DNA from: Azospirillum brasilense
Lineage (GTDB): Bacteria; Pseudomonadota; Alphaproteobacteria; Azospirillales; Azospirillaceae
NCBI RefSeq assembly: GCF_001315015.1
Contig: NZ_CP012914.1
Location: 2,941,727-3,005,726, forward strand
Reading direction: 5' to 3'
DNA: 64,000 bases
Within the stretch, counting starts at the first letter, position 1. Every line of letters begins with the position of its first letter. Both the position numbers and the translations under genes were made by a program. Under the pieces are notes generated by a model. It saw nothing but the letters and a program-made list of their open reading frames with translations, was not told the origin of the DNA and searched no databases. Below, one piece after another: positions 1 to 8,686 of this stretch.

Positions 1-164
1 CGCAGATGTACGTCGCGGGAGAGCCGCTGAACGCCCGCGACGGCCTGCTGAACGCCATCCGCGACCCGCAGGCGCGCCGCAGCGTGATCGTCCCGTTGCT
101 CGCGGCGGACGACGTCGAGGCGGGCGCGCTCCGGGGCACCTTCGACATCGTCCTCACCCTCTGA
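1..164 (+). CDS. Intradiol ring-cleavage dioxygenase, C-terminal end (partial)
   Basis: Only the last 53 codons are present, ending at the TGA at 162-164; the gene starts before the window. The tail reads QMYVAGEPLNARDGLL and then RRSVIVPL, which resembles the C-terminal end of the protocatechuate/catechol dioxygenase family (non-haem Fe(III), aromatic ring cleavage). The metal ligands would lie upstream and cannot be checked. It is the leftmost gene of the accessory region. The assignment rests on a short tail only, so substrate and subgroup are open. Confidence 0.6.
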   Translation, partial: QMYVAGEPLNARDGLLNAIRDPQARRSVIVPLLAADDVEAGALRGTFDIVLTL

Positions 165-230
165 TCCTTCAGTGCCCGGCCTGGGCCCTCCACACCGCCG
201 ACCGGTTCGATCCGCCGAGACGGCACCGCC

Positions 231-1055
231 TCAGAGAACATGCTCGCTCGGCAGATGCGGCGGCTCCGCGACCGTCGTGAGGCGCGGCACGGACACGTGC
301 ATCGGGGCCGGCCGGATCGAGGACTGCCACTTATCAAGGAACTCGCCCAGATGTGGGCGGGTGGCCCGCTCTCGTACCAAGCGCTCCACGAGGCTGTCGA
401 CGCTGGCGTTGTGCCCGGCCGGGTCGGTGCGCCCGGTGAGCAGCGCCCAGCGGACGTAGGCGGCGTACAGGGTTAGGACATCGGACTCGCAGTAGGCCCG
501 CTCCTTCTCCAACTCGCCGCGCGCCATCATGCCGGCCACCTCGCTGCCGTGACCGCCGATCTTGCCGGGCAGGCCGATCAGGTCGGCAATGTCCTGCAGG
601 CCGATGCGCTGTGAGGCGCCGTAGTCGGCGACCTGCTCCATGAGGTCGCAGTTGAAATCCGGCTGGTAGCGCTGGGTGTAGCCGGTCCACTTGTCACCGG
701 TCTGGAACCACGCCGGCACCGGGATGCCGTAGACCATGGCGCGCAGGCGCAGCACCGGCAGGTCGAAGCCGCGCCCGTTCCAGGTCACCACGCGCGGCAG
801 CGTGTGGGCGAAGTGCTTCCAGAAGCCGCGGATCAGGCGCTCCTCGTCGTAGTCGAGGTCGCCGCCGGAGCGGCACTCGGTCACCCGGTAGCGCTCCACC
901 CCGGACGAGCGGTCGATCGCCGCCTCAACGAAGCTGATCGCCACGATCTGGTGGCAATGCGGCGGCGGGAACTTCTCCGCCGGCCAGTCCGCCGGAAGGA
1001 TCTGGCGGCCCGGCATCGTCTCGATGTCGAGGCAGAGCAGCGTGTCGTGGTGCAT
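231..1055 (-). CDS. Predicted 3'-5' exonuclease, PolB-like (DUF2319 type)
   Basis: A 274-residue protein with the DEDD exonuclease pattern. Exo I is CLDIETMPG near the N-terminus, Exo II is TWNGRGFDLPVL at about residue 90, and Exo III is YCESDVLTLYAAYVR at about residue 190. This matches the stand-alone PolB-like exonuclease family (PF10108), predicted to degrade DNA or RNA from the 3' end with two metal ions. I chose the ATG at 1055 because a GGGAGG ribosome site lies just before it and MHHDTLLCLDIE is the natural domain start; a longer reading to 1151 adds only unrelated residues. It is not obviously in an operon. The exact substrate is unknown. Confidence 0.78.
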   Translation of the reverse strand: MHHDTLLCLDIETMPGRQILPADWPAEKFPPPHCHQIVAISFVEAAIDRSSGVERYRVTECRSGGDLDYDEERLIRGFWKHFAHTLPRVVTWNGRGFDLPVLRLRAMVYGIPVPAWFQTGDKWTGYTQRYQPDFNCDLMEQVADYGASQRIGLQDIADLIGLPGKIGGHGSEVAGMMARGELEKERAYCESDVLTLYAAYVRWALLTGRTDPAGHNASVDSLVERLVRERATRPHLGEFLDKWQSSIRPAPMHVSVPRLTTVAEPPHLPSEHVL

Positions 1056-1229
1056 GGGGCCTCCCAGGTGCGGCGGCGCCATGCTCCCCAAACGATCGAG
1101 GAAGCACAACGGACAAATGGGCGGACGGACCGGAGGGCACCCGCGTTCCAAGCGCTTGGCCGCGAGCCTGTGATCCGCGTCCTGCTCCAGTCAGGAGGTC
1201 GACCGTGGCACGTGTGCGGCGGCGCGATG

Positions 1230-2603
1230 TTAGCGGGGCGACGCCGCCAGCACCACGCCGTTGATCCCCCGGCAATAGGTTGGCTCCAACGTGACCACGG
1301 TGCCGGCCGAGGTCCGACAATTTCCGCCGGTCTGAGCTGGGATCACCGCGGTCGTGGTCGCCGCGACCGGAGGAGGGGGTGGTGAGAGACGCATCGCCGA
1401 AGCCGGAAACCACGCAAGCGCACAGGTCGGCGCCAAAGCGCGCCGGACACGGTCGGGCTGCAGAACGGCCGAGGTGCCGTCCGCAAAGGTGACATCAACC
1501 GCGGACGCGGCCTTCCCTCCCTTGAGCGACGCGAGCAGAATCGAATGCGGCAGGTCGTCCCACGACCGGGTGTCCACCTCCGCGTTCATGCTCTGTGCCG
1601 CGGCCTGGGCGATCAGGCCCGCCAGCATCACGATCGCGCCGGCCGCAACCGCGTTGCGGTCGTTGCCGTACGCTCCCGCCGTCATCACGCCGGCGCCGGC
1701 CACCGTCGCCCCGGCTCCCGCCGCACCGGTCGCCATCTTAGTGTCGGCCTTCACCGCCAGCACCTTGTCCATGTCGCGGCCACCCCGGGTCGTCGCCTGG
1801 AAGAAGAGATCTTCGGCGACGGCCATCGGCGTGGCCGCGGCGTTCGCCTTGGCCAACACGTCGGCCTGTAAGGCCGCCCGCTCCCGGTAGGCGAGCTTTT
1901 CACGGTATTGCCCGTAGGCTTCTTTCGCCGGCCCGAGGCCGGTTTCGGCCACCACCAGGAGATCGTCGCCGGGGTCCGGCGCCTTCAGCGCCGGACGCAG
2001 CGAGGCCGCATCCCGGAACGCTTCGTCGGCCTGCCCGACCTCCCCCAGGCACCGGCTCGACCAGCCATCGAGCCAAGCCGCCACGGCAAAGTCCTGGCGG
2101 AACCGTTCCGTTTCAGCGAAACCGTCCTGGAGCATGGCGCCCCGAAAGCTCGCCCGCGCGTTCTCGTAATCGCCGGCCATGAGATAGATGAGGCCGCGGT
2201 AGTAATAGGCCATCGCCCGTTCGTGCGGTTCGCCTTTGAAATCCTTCACCGATTCGGCGTGCCACACCGAGCGGGCCTTTTCCGCCTGCGGGTTGTCGGC
2301 GTAGACCTCCTCGATGCCCGCAAGGGCCTTGTCGAACGCCTCGGCCGCCAGATCATCCCGCCCGAGATCGAGCGCCGCCTTGCCGACGCGCATCCAGTTC
2401 AGGACGGCGTTGCGCTTTCCCTCGACCACGACCGCGCGGTAGTAGGGCTCAAGGAGCGCCGGGCGACCGTCAGACAGCGCGCGAACGGTGGGAGCGGCCC
2501 GGACGGCCGCCTCCGACGTCCGATCGGCTTGCCCCGTGGTCTGGCACGCCGTGAGGATCACCAACGCACCGGCGGCCAACGTGCGGCAAAGCCGCGCCGT
2601 CAT
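1230..2603 (-). CDS. TPR-containing lipoprotein (COG3014-like)
   Basis: A 457-residue protein starting with a short signal peptide and a lipobox (ILTAC, Cys20), so probably anchored in the outer membrane. Residues about 60-220 contain helical TPR-like repeats such as AMAYYYRGLIYLMAGDYENA. A hydrophobic Gly/Ala stretch follows at about 290-335, then a Pro-rich C-terminal part. It resembles the uncharacterised COG3014 family, which I recall as often lying beside LpoB- and YcfL-type lipoproteins, as here. Its start overlaps the stop of the upstream lipoprotein gene by 4 bases (ATGA), so the two are translationally coupled. A role in assisting peptidoglycan synthesis is inference from context. 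Confidence 0.7.
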   Translation of the reverse strand: MTARLCRTLAAGALVILTACQTTGQADRTSEAAVRAAPTVRALSDGRPALLEPYYRAVVVEGKRNAVLNWMRVGKAALDLGRDDLAAEAFDKALAGIEEVYADNPQAEKARSVWHAESVKDFKGEPHERAMAYYYRGLIYLMAGDYENARASFRGAMLQDGFAETERFRQDFAVAAWLDGWSSRCLGEVGQADEAFRDAASLRPALKAPDPGDDLLVVAETGLGPAKEAYGQYREKLAYRERAALQADVLAKANAAATPMAVAEDLFFQATTRGGRDMDKVLAVKADTKMATGAAGAGATVAGAGVMTAGAYGNDRNAVAAGAIVMLAGLIAQAAAQSMNAEVDTRSWDDLPHSILLASLKGGKAASAVDVTFADGTSAVLQPDRVRRALAPTCALAWFPASAMRLSPPPPPVAATTTAVIPAQTGGNCRTSAGTVVTLEPTYCRGINGVVLAASPR

Positions 2604-3253
2604 GACGTCGGCGCACCGGTCACCCGCGCCGGGACCACCATCGTTGACCGTTGCGCGTCGATCAACGCCTGCAGGAAGAACTCGTCGGTCACCAACTTGC
2701 GCACCGCCTCGGCCAAGGCCTTTTCGGAGGCCTCCTTCACGGGCTCGCCTTCCATGAGCATCACGCCCTCGACGCGGCCTTCGCTGGTGATGCCTTTGCC
2801 GTAAACCATCCGGCCATCGGCGCCACGCACCTGAACGTTCAACTGCACCTCGGCGACGTTGTCCGCGGACCAGAAGCCCGTCTTGTAATCGGCGTAGAAG
2901 CGGTTCACGTCGACCAGCACGAACACCGGCCCATCGCCTTGTCGGAAACCACGGTCGAGCAACTCCCGCTCGATTGACGCGCGCACCAGCGACGGGATGT
3001 CCTGCTTGGCCCGGATAGCCGCCATCTCCATGCCATAGCCATTCTTCTTCACGCTGATCTTGTCGCGGTTCGACGGTCGGGTGTCGTTGGTCGTTACCTT
3101 CACGACGACGCTGTCAGCGCCGGGTACCGGCGCCGACACCACAGCCGGCTTGTACTGGAGGTCAACCTGCGCCTCGACGAGCGCGCAACCGGACACCAGG
3201 AAGGCGCAGAGCAGCGCAAGAGACGCACACTTGGAAATTTTTGACGGCTTCAT
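2600..3253 (-). CDS. YajG-like lipoprotein
   Basis: A 217-residue protein: signal peptide, then lipobox FLVSGC with Cys23. The mature part has a VVVKVTTNDTR strand and a repeated beta/alpha plan like the YajG lipoprotein family (COG3056). Much longer readings are open upstream to 3853, but the ATG at 3253 gives the correct signal peptide and the upstream part is antisense to the LpoB-like gene. It is the first gene of a two-gene minus-strand operon with the TPR lipoprotein (4-base overlap). It is divergent from the LpoB-like operon, and the shared 139-base gap probably holds both promoters. Molecular function unknown. Confidence 0.68.
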   Translation of the reverse strand: MKPSKISKCASLALLCAFLVSGCALVEAQVDLQYKPAVVSAPVPGADSVVVKVTTNDTRPSNRDKISVKKNGYGMEMAAIRAKQDIPSLVRASIERELLDRGFRQGDGPVFVLVDVNRFYADYKTGFWSADNVAEVQLNVQVRGADGRMVYGKGITSEGRVEGVMLMEGEPVKEASEKALAEAVRKLVTDEFFLQALIDAQRSTMVVPARVTGAPTS

Positions 3254-3392
3254 ACCGAATCCACATAAGTTGAATACCGCCATGTTTCGACAATGAAACA
3301 CGGTGAGAACGTTTGCATTTGCGCAATTTTGTCTGGATCGTCGGCTCGTCGCAACATAAAATGCGAAAAAAGTACGTGAGAGGCAATTTTCA
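3254..3392. promoter_or_regulatory. Divergent promoter region of the two lipoprotein operons
   Basis: This 139-base gap separates outward-facing start codons and is visibly AT-richer than its flanks. It contains stretches such as AACATAAAATGCG and several TTTGCATTTGCG-like words. I cannot fix individual -35/-10 pairs with certainty. A GAGAGG ribosome site lies just before the plus-strand ATG at 3393. Sharing one gap suggests that the five genes are co-regulated. Confidence 0.45.
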
Positions 3393-4046
3393 ATGGCGTC
3401 ATCCTTGGTGACTCGCGCAGCTCGCGTATGGCTGCCGGGAGCGCTTTTCCTTATTGGGGTCGGCGTTTCGGGCTGTGCATCGACCGCAAACACGGCTGGG
3501 GTTGCCCCGGCGGCGCTGGATCCGTCGCGGCGGGGGCCGGTCGGCGGTGTCGGCATCGAGGGCGACGACGTGATCGCGATGACCGACCGCATGATGCGGG
3601 ATATGCTGCAGTCCCCCGTGCTGGCTAACACGGCGCGGCCGCCGCAGGTCATCGTCGATGGAGAGTATTTCCACAACGAGTCGGCGCAGCGCCTGAACAA
3701 GAACGTGATCGCCGATCGCCTGCGCGTCGCCCTGAACAACGCGGCGGCTGGCCGCATGGTCTTCGTCGCCCGGCACAACGCCGACATGGTCGAGCAGGAA
3801 CGCCGCCTGAAGCGCGCCGGCAAGGTCGATGTGGGCACCACCGGCCTCACCAAAGCGGCCGCCGGCGGCGATTACCGCCTGAGTGGGCGGATCAACTCGA
3901 TCGACGCCGTGAACGTCCGTTCCGGCGTCGCCCAGCGCTACAACCAGGTCGTCTTCGAAATGGTGGACCTGGAACGCGGCACCATCGTGTGGAGCGGCAT
4001 GTATGAATTTTCCCGGGCGGCGGCCGATGACGTGGTCTATCGCTAG
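3393..4046 (+). CDS. LpoB-like penicillin-binding protein activator lipoprotein
   Basis: A 217-residue lipoprotein: hydrophobic signal, lipobox GVSGC (Cys28), a Pro/Gly linker, then a domain with the LpoB signature. That includes IVDGEYFHNESAQRLNKN, followed by ADRLRVALNN and a C-terminal YRLSGRINSID...YNQVVFEMVDLERGTIVWSG segment. In Enterobacteria LpoB reaches from the outer membrane to activate the peptidoglycan synthase PBP1B. The ATG at 3393 has a GAGAGG site 9 bases upstream. The next gene starts inside its last codons (4027), so the plus-strand trio is an operon. That this copy activates a PBP is family inference; it lies in accessory DNA, so it may act on a cargo or strain-specific partner. 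Confidence 0.72.
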   Translation: MASSLVTRAARVWLPGALFLIGVGVSGCASTANTAGVAPAALDPSRRGPVGGVGIEGDDVIAMTDRMMRDMLQSPVLANTARPPQVIVDGEYFHNESAQRLNKNVIADRLRVALNNAAAGRMVFVARHNADMVEQERRLKRAGKVDVGTTGLTKAAAGGDYRLSGRINSIDAVNVRSGVAQRYNQVVFEMVDLERGTIVWSGMYEFSRAAADDVVYR

Positions 4047-4512
4047 GACAGTCGCCCTCGCGGCGGGCCTTGCCACGGTCCTGACCTCCGGCTGCACTCC
4101 CGCCCCGGTGGTTCAATGCGATTTCACGCCCCTGGTGCTTGGCACCGCGCCATCCCCCTCCGGGGCGCGGCTCGAACCAATGGTGGCTGGAACCCTGCAG
4201 GCGATTCCGCTCAACGCGGTGTCCATCACCGATGGGGGCCTGCGCGGCCGGGTCATCGTCCAAAGCGTCACCGCCTCGCGGATGTCCAGCGGCGACGTCG
4301 CGGTCGGAGCGCGCCTCTTCAATTGTGGCGACGCGCCGTTGCTCGCCGAAGGCCGTACCACCTTCTTCGATAACGCCCAACGGCCGACGGAGGCGCCATC
4401 GGCGTGGCAGCGCCTCGTCATTGAGGGACGATCGTTCACCGATTACCGTGAAGTGTCGGTGTCGCGTGAGCGGGCCGATGCCTATCTGATCGAATTGCGG
4501 GGCGGCTCATGA
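4027..4512 (+). CDS. YcfL-like (DUF1425) lipoprotein
   Basis: A 161-residue protein with a signal peptide ending in LTSGC (Cys23), a slightly atypical lipobox. The mature domain resembles the YcfL/DUF1425 immunoglobulin-like fold, with VTASRMSSGDVAVGARLFN and TTFFDNAQRPTEAPSAWQRL. YcfL is encoded beside LpoB in Escherichia coli, and the same pairing here supports the call. The ATG at 4027 overlaps the previous gene by 20 bases, and its stop overlaps the next start (ATGA at 4509-4512). Function is unknown; probably a periplasmic helper of the LpoB-like protein. Confidence 0.62.
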   Translation: MTWSIARTVALAAGLATVLTSGCTPAPVVQCDFTPLVLGTAPSPSGARLEPMVAGTLQAIPLNAVSITDGGLRGRVIVQSVTASRMSSGDVAVGARLFNCGDAPLLAEGRTTFFDNAQRPTEAPSAWQRLVIEGRSFTDYREVSVSRERADAYLIELRGGS

Positions 4513-5288
4513 TCGGACGCGCCCTTGTCACCGCCGTTCTGGCGGGTGCGGTTCCGGCCATCGCCCAGGAGGGAGCGTGGTATCGCCCGGAGGTGCCCGA
4601 GGTGCTGGTTCCGGGTCCGTCGGGGTTCAATTCGGTCGGTGCCGCCTTCGCGAGCGCGTACCGGGGGCAGGGCCTTCCTCGCGTCACGGTGTTGTGGATG
4701 AGGTCGCCGTCCGACCGGGGTGTCTACGAGCGCCGCACGGTGGATCGCATCGAGAACACCGTCGTCGTGGGCCGCGCTGCAATCAGCGGCATTGAGGGGG
4801 CACCGGTGGTCGACGTGGTGTCCGCACACCGGGTGCTGCACCGCGAGGAAACCACCGGCGTCTACGCTGAGCCGTCGCAGAATCTGCTGACGCCGGCCGC
4901 CTCACGCGCCGCCGAGGCGGCGTTCCTCCAGGCCCTCATCCGGGCGGGAACGCGGATTGCCGACCACACCGCGGTCAACCGACGGTCAACCGACGTCACC
5001 GCGGCCGACGCCGCGGCTCGCACGACGTCGGCGGATCTCCTGGTTGAGGTCATGGCGATCCCCGACGGCACCGCGGCCGGGGGCCTGTCCTACCGCGTCG
5101 ACGTCCGGACCATGCCTGGCGACACGCTGCTTGTCTCCTTCGTCACAGCCGCCGATCCGCGTCCTGGTACCGATTCGGCCTTCACGACGGCACCGGGACG
5201 AGGCTATGTCGAGGTGCCGGGCCCGGCGCTCGGCCAGGAGCTCGCATGGCAGACCATGGAGCGAATCACCGAGGCGTGGCGACGTTGA
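4509..5288 (+). CDS. Secreted protein of the lipoprotein cluster, CsgG/LpoB-like fold suspected
   Basis: A 259-residue protein with a cleavable signal peptide (cut after about AIAQ, residue 20) and no lipobox. The C-terminal half has the order expected of the CsgG/LpoB fold: AFLQALIRAGTRIADHTAVNR (assembly of a partner-numbered factor), then DLLVEVMAI, SYRVDVRTM and a terminal amphipathic helix. The N-terminal half (PEVPEVLVPGPSGFNSVGAAF) is unfamiliar. It is translationally coupled to the YcfL-like gene and is the last gene of the plus-strand operon. I do not recognise a named family, so the fold link is a weak inference. Confidence 0.55.
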   Translation: MIGRALVTAVLAGAVPAIAQEGAWYRPEVPEVLVPGPSGFNSVGAAFASAYRGQGLPRVTVLWMRSPSDRGVYERRTVDRIENTVVVGRAAISGIEGAPVVDVVSAHRVLHREETTGVYAEPSQNLLTPAASRAAEAAFLQALIRAGTRIADHTAVNRRSTDVTAADAAARTTSADLLVEVMAIPDGTAAGGLSYRVDVRTMPGDTLLVSFVTAADPRPGTDSAFTTAPGRGYVEVPGPALGQELAWQTMERITEAWRR

Positions 5289-5389
5289 CGACGGAAAGGC
5301 CAATGATCGTCTGGAGCGCGATCACCCGATGGCGCCACCTTGGCGCCACGCACCGACGGTGGCCCGCTCGCTCCGCCTGGATCTCCCTG

Positions 5390-5803
5390 ATGATGAACCT
5401 TTCGGCAATCGCCAGGATTAACGATTCGGTAAAGGCTGAGGACCGCCGGGCAGGGGAACTGGTCGCTCAGCACGAGTCGGTCGCCGCCGAGGACGTGCAC
5501 GGCGCGGTTCTCAACCTGCTGCCTTCCGCTCCCGGAGCCGTTCTCGACGTTGGCACCGGAACCGGCCGTGACGCGGCTTGGCTTGCCCGACTTGGCCATC
5601 AGGTCGTTGCGGTGAAAGCCTCCGCAGGAATGCGCGCCTGAGCGCAGCGGCGGCATGGAAACCCACGCATCCGCGGGACCGACGATTGGCTGCCGGGACT
5701 GGAGCGGGTTCAGCGGCTCGACCTGGCCTTCGACGCTTATCCTGCTCAGCGCCGTGTGGATGCACGTTGCGCGGCTCGACCGGTGCCGCGGCACGGCCCG
5801 CCC
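5390..5803 (+). pseudogene. Broken class I SAM-dependent methyltransferase
   Basis: The reading frame from ATG 5390 gives a good methyltransferase N-terminus (AIARINDSVKAEDRRAGELV) and motif I, VLDVGTGTGRDAAWLARLG. It then hits a TGA at 5639. The same frame continues after the stop with WLPGLERVQRLDLAFDAY, and from about 5734 homology jumps to the next frame as LILLSAVWMHVARLD. These are parts of one methyltransferase, split by a stop and at least one single-base shift. The end of the domain is missing before the transporter gene. This is a decayed gene, not a functional enzyme. Confidence 0.7.
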
Positions 5804-5947
5804 CGGACCGCGCTATGCACCCGGTGTCGATGGCCGAGGTCAAACAGCTCGTCGTCGAGCACGGTGCCATAGGGCGTGCCGACACAGAAGTGTTCCATTA
5901 CAAGGGTGACAACAACCGTGCTGCCGTATGCGAACGCGCTTTCCGCG

Positions 5948-6829
5948 ATGCCCGGAGCGGCCAAGGCGGTGGCATGGTCTGTGGTTTCGGCGGGGACATT
6001 CGCCTTTGGACAGGCCTCGGTGAAGCTGTTGAGCGAACGATTGCCTCCCGCAGAGTTGGCGTTCCTTCGGGCAAGCGTCGGAGTCCTGATCGCTATCGGC
6101 GCCTGGAGGCTGCTCGCCGAACTGCGCAAGGCGCGTCATCCCTTCTGGTTTGCGGCGCGCTGCATACTGGGTGTCATCGCAATCTACGCGTTCATGGACG
6201 CCATTGCGCGCATTCCCCTGGCCCTCGCCACTTTGGTCCTGTTCAGCCGTCTGCTCATCGTACCGGCCCTGGCGTGGCTGCTGCTGAACGAACGCGTCGA
6301 GCCGAGTGTGTGGGGCGCGGTGCTGGCGGGACTGGTGGGGATCGCCGTGGCCTTGACGCCGACGCTGGGCGAGTGGCGCGACACTGGTGCCATCTCCGCC
6401 TTCATCGCCGCCATTGCTTCCGCCGGTTCGCAAGTCGCGGTCCGGCGTCTGGCGCAGGCGCACAGCGCCGGCGTTATCGTGATCGTCAACTCGGCGGCGG
6501 CGGGGTTGCTGCTCGCCTTTCCCGCAGCGGCGGTGTGGGTCACACCGCCGCTCGGCGATTTACCAGTGCTGGCGGCCGTTGCCGGTTTCGCCCTGATGGC
6601 ACAGTACGCGGCTGCACGGGCCTTTGCCGGCTCCCGTGCCGCGTTTGTCGCCTCGATGGATTTTCTGACGGTGCCGATGACCGCAGCCATCGGGTTTCTG
6701 GTGTTCAGCGAAACGATCACGCCGCATCTGGTGATCGGCTCAGCGCTTATCCTCGCGAGCACGCTTTACATCGCATGGCGCGGCACTCACCACGTCCTGC
6801 GTCTGCCAGAGACGCAGAAGTCCGCGTAA
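5948..6829 (+). CDS. EamA/DMT-family transporter
   Basis: About 293 residues with ten hydrophobic segments in two five-helix halves, the pattern of drug/metabolite transporters (two EamA domains). Typical elements are PPAELAFLRASVGVLIAIG in the first half and SRAAFVASMDFLTVPMTA in the second. They usually export metabolites or toxic compounds across the inner membrane; the substrate here is unknown. The start is uncertain. ATG 5948 gives a natural N-terminus, but GTG 5918 with an AAGGG site is also in frame. It stands alone between a pseudogene and a ribbon-helix-helix gene. Confidence 0.72.
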   Translation: MPGAAKAVAWSVVSAGTFAFGQASVKLLSERLPPAELAFLRASVGVLIAIGAWRLLAELRKARHPFWFAARCILGVIAIYAFMDAIARIPLALATLVLFSRLLIVPALAWLLLNERVEPSVWGAVLAGLVGIAVALTPTLGEWRDTGAISAFIAAIASAGSQVAVRRLAQAHSAGVIVIVNSAAAGLLLAFPAAAVWVTPPLGDLPVLAAVAGFALMAQYAAARAFAGSRAAFVASMDFLTVPMTAAIGFLVFSETITPHLVIGSALILASTLYIAWRGTHHVLRLPETQKSA

Positions 6830-6971
6830 TTTCTTTCATCAATAATGATTATGACCTGACGAACTATTTTCCTTAGAGATCAAACACTGCTCTTGACCTC
6901 CTGTTTTCTGACCAATGACATTCAGGAGCACACGCGATGGTGTGCGTTTGGATGTGGCAGAAGGGACAGTC

Positions 6972-7385
6972 ATGAGCCATGCGGAGCCACGCTCGGTCAT
7001 CCTGGGCCGACACCGGACAACCGTCCGTTTGGAGCCGGCGATTTGGGATGCTCTGAGCGAAATCGCTACGCGCGAAGGGCGCACCGTGAACCAGCTTTGC
7101 ACCGAGTTGCATGAACGCTGGCAAGGCCACAAAGCCCAGAACTTCACGGCGGCCCTGCGCCGGTTCGTGATGGCGTACTTCCGGAAGGCCGCCACGCGTG
7201 CCGAACCACCGGAACCTGGCGCTGGGCGGGCCACCGTCCGTCACGCTCTGGACGCTGTCGGCGCGCCCGGCCCATCCAAAGAGGCGACCGGCTTGCAGCA
7301 GCACAAGGATCACGCACCGAAACGGCTGGCGCGGCCCAAAAGAGCACCCCAAGCGGGCAATACATCGGCCACCGATTCGGCTTGA
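6972..7385 (+). CDS. Ribbon-helix-helix domain protein (RHH_4 type)
   Basis: A 137-residue protein. Residues about 8-55 form a ribbon-helix-helix unit (RTTVRLEPAIWDALSEIA, then EGRTVNQLCTELHERW) of the RHH_4 type common in Alphaproteobacteria, probably a small DNA-binding regulator. The C-terminal 60 residues are basic and low in complexity. ATG 6972 is preceded by AAGGGA at a good distance; a longer reading from 6915 is less likely. No toxin gene is next to it, so an antitoxin role is not supported. Confidence 0.6.
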   Translation: MSHAEPRSVILGRHRTTVRLEPAIWDALSEIATREGRTVNQLCTELHERWQGHKAQNFTAALRRFVMAYFRKAATRAEPPEPGAGRATVRHALDAVGAPGPSKEATGLQQHKDHAPKRLARPKRAPQAGNTSATDSA

Positions 7386-7543
7386 GCGGTACAAACCTTC
7401 AAAAATCCATCTTTTTCGGACCACAGGGCGCATACTCTACTCGCTTAAAAGATACAACTTCGTCATAGTTACGATTAATGAAGCAGATGTGACTTGAAAT
7501 AATACCTTTTGTTGCAGAGTGGCGCACAACCGATGAGAGGACG

Positions 7544-8686
7544 ATGTCCAAGCGTATGACCGCCGGCAATGCGTCCATTCCAGACGCCTTGATGCACATC
7601 GTGTCCGCCTCGGACCAGATGGGAGCGATCGCCTACGTGTTCCACAACGACCGCGTCGTTCACGCCAACCGGCAGGGACGGCTGGTCTACCCCTCTCTCG
7701 ACTGGTCCGGCTCCGTGTGGTTCGACGATTGCTTCCGCGCCGCTCTGTCCGATCGTCGGATATTGGACGCGGATGTTCTCGGGGACCCGGAGGGGCATTT
7801 GGTGGCGGCGAAAGTAATGCGCGCCCGCAGCCGGGCATTTCGGTTTCGCCGCCGCTACGGCACCATCGACTACGACCGCCACCACATCGGCCTGGACGCC
7901 TCCTGGAACGCGCAGATCTGGTTTCCAGTGCGGCACGAGTCCGTGGGGGACTTTGCACTCACCCCGGACACCAAGCCTTGGGAACTGCGTCGGTACGCGG
8001 AGCGCGAACGGGCGCTGTCCCGCGTGGCTCAGGCGCTGGACGGCCTGGGGGTGGCGTTGGCGGTGCTCCGTGCCGACGGTGCTCTGCTCGACGCCACCCG
8101 CTCCATGGAGCAGGTTTTGGCGGCGCGGGCCGGTCTGGAGATCGACGACAAGGGACGCATTGCGGCACCGCCAACCACCACCGCGCGCTTGCGGCGGGCG
8201 ATCGCCCGCGTGGCCGCGCGGGAAGCGCCGGGCACGGTGGTGCCGTTGCGCCTGGCAGGCGTCGCCGAACCGGTGCATGCCGGCGTCCTGCCCGCCGGGC
8301 CACACGACCCAACCGTGCTGCTCACGCTGGAATGCGGCGGCGCGGGCAACGCCGAGGCGGCGCTTGCGGATGCCTACGGATTGACCGCTCAGGAAGCGGC
8401 CGTTGCCGCGCGCGTTGCCGCCGGCCTTACGGCCGAGGAGGTGGCGCTCGACATGGGGCGCGCCCTGCCGACGGTGCGCACGCAGCTGAGCGCGGCACGG
8501 CAGAAAATCGCCGCGGACCGGCAGCACCGGCTCGCGCATGTCCTGACGCGCGCCGCGGCGATGGTCGGGGGATTGGCCCCCAAAGCACAAGGAACCGTGA
8601 ACCATGGAAGAACGCAGCGCGTTCATCGAACAGTACGACCTCGGCTTCCTCACCGCCCGCCTGGTGAAACGTGGGATGCCGATTGA
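7544..8686 (+). CDS. LuxR-type HTH transcriptional regulator with sensor-like N-terminus
   Basis: A 380-residue protein. The first 230 residues look like two PAS-like sensor regions (MGAIAYVFHNDRVVHANRQG and DGLGVALAVLRADGALLDA). Residues about 280-335 form a LuxR-family helix-turn-helix: LTAQEAAVAARVAAGLTAEE, then RALPTVRTQLSAARQK. ATG 7544 has a GAGAGG site. The last 83 bases overlap the start of the next gene in another frame, and the C-terminal tail after the HTH (Arg/His-rich) is probably a by-product of that overlap. It is likely to control the two small genes that follow. Confidence 0.75.
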   Translation: MSKRMTAGNASIPDALMHIVSASDQMGAIAYVFHNDRVVHANRQGRLVYPSLDWSGSVWFDDCFRAALSDRRILDADVLGDPEGHLVAAKVMRARSRAFRFRRRYGTIDYDRHHIGLDASWNAQIWFPVRHESVGDFALTPDTKPWELRRYAERERALSRVAQALDGLGVALAVLRADGALLDATRSMEQVLAARAGLEIDDKGRIAAPPTTTARLRRAIARVAAREAPGTVVPLRLAGVAEPVHAGVLPAGPHDPTVLLTLECGGAGNAEAALADAYGLTAQEAAVAARVAAGLTAEEVALDMGRALPTVRTQLSAARQKIAADRQHRLAHVLTRAAAMVGGLAPKAQGTVNHGRTQRVHRTVRPRLPHRPPGETWDAD

